Assembly: GCA_035771175.1 (NCBI GenBank)
Contig: CM069592.1
Coordinates: 39,696,198-39,760,197 of the forward strand
Direction of reading: 5' to 3'
Source of the DNA: Paratinospora sagittata
Lineage: Eukaryota; Streptophyta; Magnoliopsida; Ranunculales; Menispermaceae
Length of the DNA: 64,000 bases
The translations under genes and the position numbers were made by a program. Positions 12,665-24,872 of the stretch are shown here, one piece after another. Numbering within the stretch: the first letter of the stretch is position 1; every line of letters starts with the position of its first letter. A model generated the notes under the pieces. That model was not told the origin of the DNA. It did not search any database and was given only the letters and a program-made list of their open reading frames with translations.

Positions 12665-15600
12665 ATGGCGTCAGAAACGATCACTTCAGGTGGGTCCGCC
12701 GCCACCGCTCTATGCCTATCTTTCCGACGCTCCGTAGCTACTAACCTTCGTTACATCCCGAGCGATTGCCGTCGTGTTTCGTTCAACATAAATACGAACA
12801 TCGAGTCACTACCGAGGCTCCGATTTTGTACTTCGGCTGCTGCTAAGCGAAACCCTAAGCGCCTCAAGTACTCCGCTCCTCGTTTCAATAAGGTTGGTTC
12901 TTGTTTGAGCTTCTATGATTAGTCTCTGATTCTCGTTTCCTTTCTAACCATCGCATGTTTTGATTTCGGTTTCTCTTATTGATTTTTTTATCAGTCAACT
13001 TAATTGTGTTTGTTTTGTGGTTTTGATTGAAGTGTTGTAAGTTCTGTTTATAGTCTCATTCTCGATTCCTTTCTAACCATCGCATGTTTGATTTCAGTTC
13101 CTCTTATTGATTTTGTCAGTCAATAGTGTTTGTTTGTATGTTTTGTTGTTTTGATTCTTGCCTTAATTTTTTCTTATTGATTGTATCAATCAGTTGTGTT
13201 GAAGTGTTGTAAGTTCTGTTTATATGGTTATTTATAGCTGTTATGCAATGGTTTTGAGTGCAGATCCGAACTAGCCACGAGCACCTAAGTCTTGTAGAGA
13301 TAGATAGTTCTGAATCTTGCTTATTTATGATTCTAGCCTTAAATGTTATCGATAGTATTAATCAATTGTATTTGTTTTGTTCTTTTGATTCTTACCTTAA
13401 TTTTTCTTATTGATTGTATCAGTCAATTGTGTCGAAGTGTTGGAAGTTCTGTTTATACCGTTTTTTTTATAGCTGTTATGCAATAGTTTTGAGTGCGGAT
13501 CCTAACTAGCCACAAGCACCTGAGTCTTGAAGAGATAGATAGTTTTGAATCTTGCTTATTTATGATTCTAGCTTTAAATCTTATTGATAGTACCAGTGGA
13601 TTGTGTTTGTTTTATTCTTTAGGTTCTTACCTTTTTTATTTTGATTTCAAATTTTCTTATATATTGTATCAGTCACTTGTGTTGACTGTTGAATTGTTGT
13701 AGGTTCTGTTTATATGGTTATCCTAGCTGTTATGCAATAGTTTTGAGCGCAGATCCCAACTAGCCATGAGCACCTGAGTCATGAAGAGGGAGAGAGTTTT
13801 GAATCTTGCCTATTTATGATTCTAGCAATTTTGACTGTGTTGATGCTGAAAAGGGGAAAAAACAGAAGACAAAATAAAACAGAGAATGGGTTATGAATTG
13901 GTAGTTTTGACATGAGGAGGAGAGTTCAAGATTTTTTATTGAAAGTTGGTTGGGGTGGATTTCAGGGTGGTGATGGCTTGCTTTATGTGGAAGTTGATGC
14001 TTCAGGATCAGACACTTGGAAATTGGAACCTGTGGTTAAACTTTTGAAAGAAGGAGCTGTTGGGGTCATTCCTACAGATACTGTGTATGCTGATACTATA
14101 GTTTGCTTGTTTCTTTTTTTTATTGCAATGAAGCAAAATTGTATGTTGGTTGGGTTGGTTATATGGTTTCAATTGCTAACATAGGACTTACCCTTTGCAC
14201 AGCTCTTCATTTATTACTATATGTTAATACTTTAATGTGTTTTGGGTGCATTTAGGTATGCAATTGTTTGTGATCTGAAAAGTCAGTCAGCCATTGAACG
14301 TCTCCACAGGTAAAATGGCTTCACGTGCTGGCTTTTAGTTTCCCACATGTTGTACTCAATCGAAAATATGTAGTTTTTATTTGCAACTTCTATTAGAGTT
14401 TAGAATTAGTCGGTGTGTTTATTGTATGTTTCTTCTTTGACAAAGGTTTATTTTATGTTTTCTAATTGCAGAATCAAGAAGATAGAAGCTTCAAAGGTAA
14501 GTAACATTGCTGGTCGTTACTCTATTTAATTGTCATGCAGAATCCTTAAATCTTATTTATTGCTACTCCAAGATATGTTTAGATTCGTTAAGCACTATAG
14601 TGGATGGTACATAGCCAAGTTTTAACATTTTCTAACAAGTTTGTATATTTCCTGCAGCCACTTAGTATACTATGCCGCTCCTTCCATGACATAGATACAT
14701 ATACAATAGGGTTTCCATGTGGAAATGGCCGAGGCTCGACAAACATTTTTCGAGTAGTTAAGCATTGCTTCCCTGGGCCAGTAAGGATGACTCTTGTTTA
14801 TTTTATTTTATTTTATTTTTTATTTCAATACAAAGGATGACTATTGAGTATTGAACTGGCTATCCCCCCACTGGATGCTTGGTAGCTTAGATTTCCTCTT
14901 AACTTTTCATGTGGGGGAAGCATGGCCATTTGACATTTTGTTGTGCCATCTGCCATGGCAGTATACTTTCATATTACCTGCAAGCAAGGAACTTCCAAAA
15001 CAGTGTACAAGGTATGGGACAACAACTGCGAAATATGCATCAAGGAAGAACGTGGGTGTTCGCATGCCAGCTGATTTTATATGCAAAACAATACTTGAAA
15101 CGATGGATTCACCATTGATATCCACAAGGTCAGCAATGAATCATAGACTATTTGCAATTCTTTATTCGCTCTAATTGTTTTTATTTTTGTTTGAACAGCT
15201 ACATTGGTATTCTCGTTCTTCACTCTAATCTTGTCTTTCAATACAATATGTGCATAATCCTTTCCTCAGTGTAAAGTGGCCAAGGGAAGATGAATGGATG
15301 ATAGATCCTGTTGTAATAGCTGATATTTATGGACCAGAGGTATGAACTTCTTCTGCTTAGTCTGATTTAATTTATACACTCAATTCAGTTTCAGTCTAAT
15401 TTCTTTCTTGTTACCAAAATTACTCAATGCTTTTCATTAACTTCATCTCGTAATATATTTTCAGGGGCTTGATTTTGTTGTTGATGGTGGTGTTCGAGTG
15501 GCTGATCCATCCACTGTAGTGGACATGACACAATATCCTCCAACAATCATACGGCAAGGGAAGGTATTAGTTAACATTGATTACAGTCAAAGGCTCACTG

Positions 15601-16000
15601 CCATACACCCACATTAGGATCTTCTGTTCATCTCTGGTTTTCTTGAGACCTGTAGCCTGGTCTTACAGGGAGTAGTCACACACTCATATCTGGTTTTCTT
15701 CAACCATGGCAAACATGGCTGCGAGCCAAACATAAAAGATGCATGTTAAATTCCCTCAACTTCCATGATCCTAGTTTAAAAAACCTTCGCTTGCACTACA
15801 TATGATATTGCATTCAATTTGCTTTGTTTTTCTTTTTTGATGAGTTAGAAAAATTGAGACACATTCCTGTTCTGGTGTACATTAATCTCCCTTAAATAAC
15901 TTTGCTGCCCTGCATAATTATGAAGGGGCCAAAGCAGGAATGGATGGTTGATAAGGATGATAAAGACACTGCTGAATCCAAGGAAGAGCTTTTCGTTTAG
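12665..16000 (+). CDS. YrdC/YciO-domain protein, threonylcarbamoyl-AMP synthase-like, probably plastid or mitochondrial
   Basis: The nine exons are 12665-12892, 13966-14084, 14256-14309, 14472-14496, 14658-14780, 14962-15128, 15270-15339, 15465-15563 and 15926-16000 (960 nt, 319 aa). The first 70 residues are rich in Ser, Arg and Ala and poor in acidic residues, like an organelle transit peptide. The RibB-like alpha/beta fold follows: IPTDTVYAIVCD (about 110-121), RIKKIEASKPLSILC (KPL nucleotide motif, about 134-148), FPGPYTFILPAS, VGVRMPAD, and the late LDFVVDGG and PPTIIRQGK. YrdC/Sua5 enzymes make threonylcarbamoyl-AMP for tRNA t6A37. The PLS motif and absence of a Sua5 C-terminal domain are closer to the YciO branch, whose activity is less certain. 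It resembles the Arabidopsis DHBP-synthase-RibB-like protein family (recalled, not searched). Confidence 0.9.
13190..13835 (+). repeat. Three direct repeats in intron 1 of the YrdC-domain gene
   Basis: Three diverged copies share a block like GAACTAGCCACGAGCACC followed by GAGATAGATAGTTCTGAATC. The blocks start near 13261, 13495 and 13750, about 235-255 bp apart. Each is preceded by GAAGTGTTGTAAGTTCTG or a variant and by TTATGCAATGGTTTTGAG. They lie wholly within the 1073-nt intron. Confidence 0.8.
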
Positions 16001-17600
16001 ACTGATTCCAGCACACGATACTTGTTGTACAGAACATGACGACGCAGATTCACGAGGGGAAGAAGATTGCTACCCTCTTTTTTTAAAATGCTAGGATTAG
16101 TGATGGCCAGGTTGTGGTTGTTAAGAGTTATTGAACATGTTTTTAGCATTTTACCCCATAGTGTAAGATGACTTGGAATCGCGTATTGATGTATATATCA
16201 TTTGAGAGTATCTACTGTGCTTTTCAAGTTGTGCGCTGAAAAATGTGCTTGAATCGCCCCTCTTTACATAAAATGATGCAATCAATCAATTTGAACTAGC
16301 TTACATATATTAGATTAGTTGGATCAATTTGTAGTGCAAATTATTAAAAAAAAAAAAAAAAAGCAGGTTTTTTGGGTTGGCCAAAATTAGTTGAAATATG
16401 GAGAGTAAACCTCATGGGTTTAAAAAAAAATTACCATTTTTAAGAATTATTTACACTCAAATATGGCACAAATAAATAACAAATATGCATTCATATGGAT
16501 CTTCCAAAATATTTGTAGTGATATTCAAAACGTGAATGATTATTCTAATCCCAATAACCGACCACGATTAGATTATACCTTTAAATCTTACAAATTAAAC
16601 TTTGAACCTTACAATTTGATTAGGTATTGAACGGATTAGTTGCTAATTAAATTAAAACAATCACTTTAATCAAATAACATCCTAAATTCCTAAGAGAGAG
16701 AGCAATGCCGGATTCTATTTGCCAATTTGCTTCTAGTAGAGGTTCAATAGGGTTCTAGTGAGACAAGCAGAACAAGATCCAACCAGGTTTCCTGTCCTAA
16801 TTATGGTATTGGTACCCACTCCACATGCATGAAATCTGGAGAACAATAGCAGGTAACCCATAGGAAGAGAATGAAGAGAAGCATATAGAAAAGCTTGCAG
16901 TTACAATACCTTATCAGGGTCGTTGAAATCAAATTGGGCACCAGAATGGGCAGCCCTAAAGAATCTTTTCATCCATATGATCTTCAAGCATGAAAAGAAC
17001 CAGGAATTGAACATCATACATTCAGCAACAGCAATGAAGTAGGACAAAAACATCATAGAGAAGACAAATGGGGATAGCCTATTAATGTGTTCCAGCACAA
17101 TTGACCCCACATACAACTGGGGATATCATATTATTCCAAAGATTGAAGTTAAAGTTATGGTTTGTTTGGGTAAATTTCACAGGTGAACATAAAGGGTCCC
17201 CAACAACTTTCCAAATAGCAGTCTCTGTCATTCTCAACTTTTCAAAAAGCTCCAATTTACTCTACAAATGCACTTGAGAGAACTTCCGGCAACAATTCAG
17301 ACCAAAAGATCAATAACGTATTCCAAAGCAGTAACAGATATGAGAACTAAAACCATTAAGATGCACTTTCTTGCCAGTAAAATAATTGGCCAGCTAAGCT
17401 AGAGATATGCATTCCAATATTATGAAAAGCCAAAAAAAAGGGTAGTAAACTTAACTGAAAAGACTCAACTTCACCCAACAAAGCATTTTCTTAACTACAT
17501 GGTGTCAGATTCAAGAATCCACTTCCTCCAGGACATCCACTCCACTCTATCAAAAAGCTAATTTCTTGCTTAATTATCCCTATCCAAGTTATTTTAAGCA
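16001..17600. other. 3' UTR and intergenic region, no supported gene
   Basis: After the YrdC-domain gene the sequence is AT-rich. A minus-strand open frame at 16901-17116 ends in a donor-like GATAAG/GTATTG, but no partner exon or family was recognised. Nothing else was seen. Confidence 0.5.
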
Positions 17601-17629
17601 ACATTAATAAGTCATTCTTCCTAAGCGGT

Positions 17630-18240
17630 GCATTGGTTGGTCTTCATTGTGTGTATGTCCAAACCACCCACCTTAACTAGTTCTCTCTTATTTTATCCCC
17701 AATTAGAGCTACTTAAACTATTTCTCCAATATGTTCATTTCTAGTTTTATCTTTCAATATTTTACTGTATATCCATAATCCATCTGAATATTGCATTTCA
17801 ATTACACTTTGTCAATGTTTCTTCTTTGCCCGACATTTTGTTCTACAAAGCATGATTGGCTTGATGACAGTCTTATATGAAAGTTTTCTTTAAGTTTCAA
17901 TGGAATGTATCGATCATACAATACTCAATAAGCATTTCTCCACTTAAGACCCATCCTGCTTTAATTCTATAGTTCACGTCCTCACCTATTTCTCCCTTGC
18001 CAAGTAAATGATTCCAAAAACCTAAAATTTTAACCTTGGCATCTCTCGCCTTTTAATCTTGTTTGACCGTTTCTACTTCCACTAAATATCCATTTAATTT
18101 ATTCAACTTTAGACTTACTAATTTTGAACCCATTAGATTCTAAATCTTCTCTCCAAAGCTCTAGCTTAACACTTACTCCAGATTTAATTTCATCAATTAA
18201 CACTATATCATCAGGAAATAAAATATGCAATGGGATATCT
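17630..18240 (-). pseudogene. Degenerate LINE reverse-transcriptase fragment
   Basis: On the minus strand, about 18115-18225 reads [10 protein letters not shown] (a decayed F-A-D-D catalytic box), then [19 protein letters not shown], the region after the catalytic motif in non-LTR retrotransposon RTs. Further on (about 17640-17680) it reads RFGHTHNED, like the RWFGHVQRR tail of such elements. Stops and frameshifts are frequent. A second diverged piece of the same text follows at about 18290-18480. Confidence 0.7.
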
Positions 18241-18289
18241 TTTGAATATGTTTCATCAATTCATCTATAACTAGTGCAGCTTGCCTAAT

Positions 18290-18480
18290 CGCAGTCTTAT
18301 AAAGTTTTCCTTACAACTTCAATAGGAAGTGTCAATCATGTAATAGTCCAAAAGTGCTTCACCTCTTAACCCATCCTACTTTAACTCTATAGTTTGTATC
18401 TTCTCCTATTACTCCCTATTAATGAATAATAGATTCTAAAGACCTCAAAAGTTTTCACTCATTGGTATCTCTTGGTTTTC
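18290..18480 (-). repeat. Second diverged copy of the same LINE segment
   Basis: Bases 18290-18480 repeat, with many changes, the order of short strings seen at 17865-18060 (for example GCAGTCTTATAAAGTTTTCC against the earlier ACAGTCTTATATGAAAGTTT, then CCCATCCT.CTTTAA.TCTATAGTT). This suggests a duplicated or second-inserted relic. Confidence 0.55.
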
Positions 18481-19791
18481 AATTTTCGCCATCTCTTCAT
18501 CTATATTTCTACTATCACTTAATGAAGACCAATAGTTTAAAAAAAAAAAAATTGCAGCTGTACATAATATAAATCGAAATTTGAAAACTTCAGGAGTCTT
18601 TACAATACGTAGAATTTCAACACTAGGCACATTTTGTTTTGTAAGAGCTAATTCAACAAATATTTGTGAAAATCATATGATGAAATGAAACAAAGACAAA
18701 TTATTATTATTTTTCTTTTTTCCCTTTTTGTTTATGAAAGTGGGGTCGGGTTTGAACCCCATAACCTCGAAGCTTGATACCATTAGTTAAACCATTTAGG
18801 TATGGGCTTAGAGGAGGAAATGAAGGGTGCAAACACTAGGACTTTCTAAGAGGTCACTTATCCTAGGCCAAATCTCACCCAAGTATGCTTATTTGTAGAA
18901 TCTCAATGGGATTTAATGGTCTAGACAAGTAAGATTGCACCCTACGAAAATTCTAATAAATAGATTGCAACACCATAGAGTGAATAGTTTGCTCTTTCAA
19001 ATCTATCATCAAGTAAAGTGAAATTGCAGAAAATGTTACCTGAAAATTAGAGGACAATGAATGAGAGAGAGTTCACAATTTGCATGACAAGAAGGAAAAA
19101 AAAAAATCATCAAACAGTCATGAGATAAATCAAGCTCTCTATAAGCAAAATATGCAGTTTAGGAACCAATGAAGTCATTTTTGAACATGATAGTTGAAGA
19201 GTAACATAAGTACAAAACTAAAAGGGATAATCCAAAAAAATGTCATATTTGAGAACCTAAGACAACAATAATCAATAAAAAAACAAGAGAATAATCTGAG
19301 ACGGTGTATGTTGAAGGTGATAAAAGGTAACATATTTCAACTCAACAAAGTCGTTTTCCAAGTTTCAACTAGCTTGTGTAATATCATACTATCAAAAATT
19401 GAATGAGGTTGAAAAGGTGACAAAATACCACCTGATTTTAAGCCTGAACAAAATAAACATAGCGATCCATGCAGGTTCTTAAATCCCCCATACATCAAAG
19501 AGATTCAAGGTAGAAGTCCTTCAAGAACTAAAAAGGGTTTAGTGCTGCATTTATTTGTTTGGTTAAAGTCCCAAAGATGGACCCAAACTATTAACACTTT
19601 TACAGGTGATGGAAAGCTACCAAGAACCACAAGAAATGCCATTGTTGTTGAAATCAAGCGTCAGGAAAAACCCAACATCACACTACATCAGTCTCTAAGT
19701 TTCAATACCCAGCAACTGAAATATCGGAACAATGAACAACAAGAAAAATAATTTGCTAAAGAATTACTAAGGTTAGATCTTGACCATTCAT
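18481..19791. other. Intergenic region, tRNA-like repeat trace near 18.75 kb
   Basis: Around 18730-18800 the complement contains GGGGTTCAAACCCGACC preceded by TGGTATCAAGC, resembling a tRNA-derived repeat. The rest is AT-rich without a supported gene. Confidence 0.35.
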
Positions 19792-20058
19792 TTATTTGTT
19801 GTAGTCTTGAAGAAGATCGTCATAAGGGTCCCTTCGTCCAGGGACCTGGCTAATTTGAGCATCCCATGCAAGCTGGGAATTGTGGCGCTCAAAAGTCCAG
19901 AACCCATAAGGGCGTAGCGGTAAGCTCCACATCTCTTTGGTTTTCTTACACCTATCTTTCACAGCATACAAGTGTTCCTTGAATTTGCGATCCCTTTCCT
20001 TTGGATCCTCCATCATCTTCAATATCAAGTTCTCTGCAAACTCCATGATAAATCCCAT
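19792..20058 (-). CDS. Conserved plant 88-aa protein of unknown function
   Basis: A single coding exon of 88 aa begins MGFIMEFAENLILKMMED. It contains the striking block LRPYGFWTFERHNSQLAWD (about residues 48-66) and ends ISQVPGRRDPYDDLLQDYNK. Such dense Trp/Tyr/Phe/Pro motifs indicate a conserved protein, and I recall close plant relatives, but I cannot name a function. The N-terminal third is a charged amphipathic helix; there is no signal peptide or membrane segment. The start is the first ATG after a clear acceptor (GTGTGTGTGTGGCAG, exon begins 20064). A 5'-UTR intron runs to the donor CTG/GTAAGT at 20459-20460. A G-box lies upstream. Confidence 0.85.
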   Translation of the reverse strand: MGFIMEFAENLILKMMEDPKERDRKFKEHLYAVKDRCKKTKEMWSLPLRPYGFWTFERHNSQLAWDAQISQVPGRRDPYDDLLQDYNK

Positions 20059-20604
20059 CTTGCTCTGCCACACACACACAAGCTAGCCCAAATAAACTTA
20101 AAAATTTCACCATGTTAACAAACTGCAATTAGATTCAAGTCAATTGCCTTTATGAACACAATTCTGGGCATAAATCTTCTGGCTCAACGAGGTAATCCAT
20201 TTTCAGCACATATATAATTTTTTTTCCTGCCCTAAAAAATCAAGTTTTAAGAATTAAGGGTAAAACTCTTTCAGTGAGATTAACTTCCCATGTAAAAAAG
20301 AAGAATCTAGAATGGGGTAGAAATCAAACAAACCCTAGCCACTGGGAAACCACAATCAAAAGAACAAAAAAGAAACTTCATACAAATTGAAGAAAGAGAG
20401 ATGAAATCAAAAACAGCGGAAGACAAAGGCGTAAGAAGAGAACGTCTAAGAAAACTTACCAGAAAGGAAGGTGAGACTGTCTCTCGCAGAAAACGCAGCA
20501 AGCAAGGCGAAACCAGATGGGTAACAAGAAAACTTGCGCTTGAGAAGCTAAGTGAAAAAGATAACGAACGAAGCCGAAAGGATATAAGCCGAAAACGTGC
20601 GCGT

Positions 20605-20610
20605 CACGTG
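20605..20610 (-). promoter_or_regulatory. G-box upstream of the 88-aa protein gene
   Basis: The CACGTG palindrome (context GTCACGTGGG) lies about 145 bp upstream of the 5'-UTR donor of the minus-strand gene. It is a candidate bZIP/bHLH site by consensus only. Confidence 0.4.
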
Positions 20611-20881
20611 GGACGTAACGCTAAAACTCGCTCTATTATAGTGTATAAATAAATAATTAAATGACTCGTAGAATAACTCAAATTTTCAACAATTGTGGTG
20701 TTTTGTAAACAACAATTTTTACATTATTCATAATGTATTAAAAAAATTAAAAAATAATGTATAAAAATTTGTATGATTTAAGACAATTAAATAATATATA
20801 AAATTTATATACCCTTTAAATATATATTTTAAGTATTAATGTAACATTATTATTTTGTTAACAAAATAGTTTTACCTTACT

Positions 20882-21032
20882 AACAGTAGCTTAATTGATT
20901 AAGAAACTGAATATAAGTGGGTTGAGGTCCAGATCTCGAGATTGAGTCTGGGTGTATCACTATTTATTCGCTTATATTAGGATGACACTTCCTAAGTACT
21001 GAAAAATCGATAATAAAAAATAAATAATAAAA
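20882..21032 (+). mobile_element. tRNA-derived SINE, internally deleted
   Basis: Head GTAGCTTAATTGATTAAGAA is A-box-like, followed by GGGTTGAGGTCCAGATCTCG and an AATAAA-rich tail. It is flanked by TTACCTTACT (20872-20881) and TTACCTTTCT (21033-21042), a 10-bp target duplication with one mismatch. It is the same family as 52796-53011 but lacks most of the GC-rich middle. Confidence 0.75.
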
Positions 21033-21696
21033 TTACCTTTCTCAATTTTCTTAAAACTTTTTTATTTTTTATTTTCTTTGTTCCTTTATTTAGTACCATT
21101 TTTACGTTTTACCTATTATCACATTATTTTAAATGAAAATATGGAGTTAAAAACTGAATATTTGCTCTTTTAATTAATTAGATATTTTTTTTCCTATTTT
21201 TAATTTGTTACTCTCTTTTTTAATTTTATTAAAATTCTAATTTTAATAAAAATAAAAATAAAACCTCCAATGGTTTTATACTTGTAATACAAGATAAAAA
21301 AAAAATTGTTCAATTCAAGGTACGTTAAAAATAAATAAATGGTGAAAGTATCAAAAAGTTTTAAAATTTTCTTAATTGCATTAAACTAATGAAATTAATA
21401 AAACATTAAACAATAACTTAAAATTAGAAAATATTAAATTATTAATATTATTAAGAAATTTATTAGTAATATTAAAAATTATTAATAATATTAATAGTAT
21501 TAATGTTAATATTAAATTTTTTTCTTATCATTTATTTGTTCAAATTCTGTTTCTTAAGTTATTTTGTTTTTTGTGTTCAGAGTGTTTCTTAAAATAAAAT
21601 GCATCCATTACTTTTTATTTTGTTAATGAAATATAATACACCAAATTGATAAAAATCAAATGCATCACAAGTGTTGTGAGTTGATATGCTGATTTA

Positions 21697-21938
21697 TCTA
21701 ACGATAGGTAGCTCAGTTGGTCCGCAAAGCCGAGTGCACATAGATTGAGGGACCTGTCAAGTCATGAGTTCAATTTAAATTACAGTTGGGTTCATATCCC
21801 ATGTATTTCATGCTTATTCTGAAAAGGGGAGTCATTGTCACTATATACTGAGTTTCGAGTTTAAGTGGATTAGTCTCGTCACAAAACAGAGAAAGACACC
21901 ACCTGAAAAACCGATTAACCAAAAAAAAAAAAATGTTA
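21697..21938 (+). mobile_element. tRNA-derived SINE
   Basis: A-box-like GGTAGCTCAGTTGGTCCG, B-box-like ATGAGTTCAATTTAAATT, the family motif GGATTAGTCTCGTC and an oligo-A tail are seen. Flanks ATATGCTGATTTA (21684-21696) and ATATGTTGATTTA (21939-21951) form a 13-bp target duplication with one mismatch. Confidence 0.8.
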
Positions 21939-23540
21939 ATATGTTGATTTAGATATTAAAAAAAAAAGAAATCATTGCTTCTTTAAAAAAAATAAAAAAT
22001 CATTGCTTATTTCACAATAACATGGGGCAGTAAAATAATAATATTTATACTATATTTCCAACATCTGAACCGCCACCGGTTCGCCCAATCGAGGCGGTTC
22101 ACCAGAGACTAGTTGCCGTGAGTTGCGTCCTGCTCCTTCTGTAACACGGTCAACTACCTTCCCACGTGTGTCAGATACAAGATTGGAAGTTGCGCCATAA
22201 GTTGAAGTGCGCATCACTGGATCAACAGCACACGATGACAAAGAAATAACGACAACGGTGACGGAGCCTCCACACATCGTGTATCAGACTTGACGGTTAA
22301 TGTGACGGTAGTAACAGAATAGATTTTATCTTGCATTTCCTTTTAAGGTTTCTTTTATGGTTGGGGGACCCAACTCTTACATTTTTCTTTTTCTTTTTTT
22401 GAAATCTTGATATATAATTAACAAAGCAAAGTAAAATTCAAAAAATTATTTTTAGTTTTAATGAGATAAATGCTTTATTCTTTTTCTTAAAATAAAATAA
22501 AAACTTTATAAAGCTTCTATCAGAATTACAAACATAAAGAGGCATAAATAATAATATGTCAATAAATGATTATTTATATCACGAGATACAATTTATTAAA
22601 TTTATAAAATTATTAGATTGGAAATGAAAGAATACAAAAATACAAAAATTAAGATAAGAGAAGAGATAAGGATACCAAAGTTCATTTAAAAGAACATGAG
22701 TACACTTACCCCCTAATCATGCACCTTAACTTGTGTAATAAGAAACATAGCATTTAATTGCCTATAAAAAGCAAATTTTAAAATTAGATTTTGAAACAAG
22801 ATAAACTCAAATCAACTTAACTTATGACCTATTTTGGGAGAGAGGCGTCGGGACAAAATATTTATTCGAACTGCCAAATGCATAAGCGAGGTGGGAAATG
22901 CTTGTTTAAAATGGTAAAATATTGCATTAAAAATCAAAACACAATAGCGATTTGGCTTTCTAAACGCACCCAATTCATTTTTTTCCTAATTTTGCATCGC
23001 AACTGAAAGTTTATCACGCTCTCAAACAGGGCCTAAGTTACGAGAATTTGCTTCGTCCACTCCACTCTATCAAGGGCTAAGTCAGAATTTAAATTATAAA
23101 AAATTAAATCTTTCTTAATTGTGTAGGCTCACTTCTACTACTATTGTTATCATGTAAGGTTAATAAGTTAATCTTCCTTGCAATTAAAGGGTTACCTTGC
23201 ATTGTATTCAAACTACTTTATTAGAAAGGTCTCACTCATTTTATCTCCAAGCTACTAGCTAAGTGACCCAATTTCAAATCTGGTCTCATGAGTTGTCATC
23301 ACAACCATTATTCTGGTTTTCTTTAACAATTTACTACCCCCAAAGTAACTGCAACTCAAGATTAGGTAGCATTTTATTGGAAGTCATTGTCCTTGGACAT
23401 TTCACATAGGGCATAAGCGGTTCTGGTTCATAATAATTGCATTAATGCAATTTTGAATACAAAGAGGAGCTGGCAAATCTTATTTCCTTTCTCAAATTGA
23501 AAGAATCATAAGTAATTAATATACAATTTTCAAATTACTA

Positions 23541-23920
23541 CAATAAAACCTCGATAAATTAATAACCCTCGACTAAATAATAAAATCTTCCAGTGTCCCG
23601 ACTTGGGACAATGTACTAAATTAATAACCTTGCTAAATGCATAAGATAATATTTTTCTTCAAATCCTTTGAGGTCCATAAAAAAAAAATAATAATAACAT
23701 ATAAAATTTATAATATTAAGATATTTTTTTAAGACAACTTATATTTTTTTAATTCAGCTCTTTACCAAAATATGCATTTAAAGTTGTTTATTTTTTTCTT
23801 TGTATGTGAACTGAGCTCAATCTCGTCCTTAATTTTTTGTAAAACATGCACACATTTGGTATTTTTTTCGTATAATATTTTTTCTAAGTCCCAATAATAT
23901 TATTTTATAGAGATTTTACC
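23541..23920. mobile_element. pogo/mariner-like TIR relic
   Basis: The left end CAATAAAACCTCGATAAATT follows a TA; the right end, complemented, reads GGTAAAATCTCTATAAAATA. Both resemble the recurrent plant TIR type CAGTAAAACCTCTATAAATT, which I associate with pogo-like elements (from memory). The inside is non-coding. Confidence 0.5.
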
Positions 23921-24872
23921 TTAAGATGTTCTTGATGTAAGCAAGGACAAATAATTTGATTTTTATTAGTTCACGTAGGCAAGCATTGCGGAGAAACGAG
24001 TTAAATTGAGACAAAAGAGGTTCAATTATTACTTAAAATAGCAAGAGAAAATTTTTAAAAGTAGTTACAAAATCATCATAAATTTTTCTTATAATATATT
24101 GCAAAATATATAATAAAAAATAAATAATACAACTTAACTAGACAGAATCTTTATTTTTCCCACTAAGCCTTTTTTTTAGTTACATAAAATTAACTTCACT
24201 CATAAATTAGAAATAATTATATTTTTTAATTATTTTACAAAAATTAATAATGACCAATTCTCATAAAAAAAGAAAAATACTAAATAACTTAAAAATCTCA
24301 CAAAAATTATTACAAATATGATGTATTAAGTTTCTGTATCAAATTAAAGTTATTGAAAAATATATTATTTTAATTAATTAAAATTAAAGTCTGAATGCCA
24401 ATAATTTATAGTAATTGATATAATATTTTCAATTCTTTTAATATTATTTTAAAAAATAATAATAATAGCCAATTGATAATTAATATTATACAGCTCCACT
24501 AATGTCTAAACATAACAAAGAAAAATCAATTTATGCACTAAATCCCATTGGTTTGGGGCCACGTAATGCAGAATATAAGATAGAAAATGACTTTCAATTT
24601 TTATTTTTATTTTCTTAAAATTTAGTTCCTGATTCCAACCAGAAAATGTAAGTATTTAAACATGACAGAAAAGAAGTGTACGAATTTGGCAAGAGAAAAG
24701 TACAAAAAGGCCAAACAACAACTTCTGAAATACCATCTGCTCCCTACAAAAGTCCTTCCATATCCTTGTAACCCCGAAAAAAAGTAAAAAAGAAAAAAGA
24801 AAAGAAAGAATGCAAGAATTGAGCTAAATATGATTTGCAGAAGAAAGTCTATATTAATTAAAGTTCCCCATC

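Larger units (their letters stand above)
20660..24840. other. AT-rich intergenic region with SINEs and a TIR relic
   Basis: There is no convincing gene in about 4.2 kb. The itemised content is two SINEs (20882-21032, 21697-21938) and a pogo-like relic (23541-23920). Bases 23050-23290 share text with the LINE flank at 17530-17720 (for example CCACTCCACTCTATCAA, AATAAGT.A.TCTTCCT). A GC-richer island at about 22060-22280 holds a 75-aa minus-strand open frame that I cannot assign. Confidence 0.55.

Noticed and set aside
16901..17116. Minus-strand ORF with donor-like end (NDPDK/GTATTG)
   Set aside because: No acceptor-defined partner exon or family; recorded only as a possible remnant.
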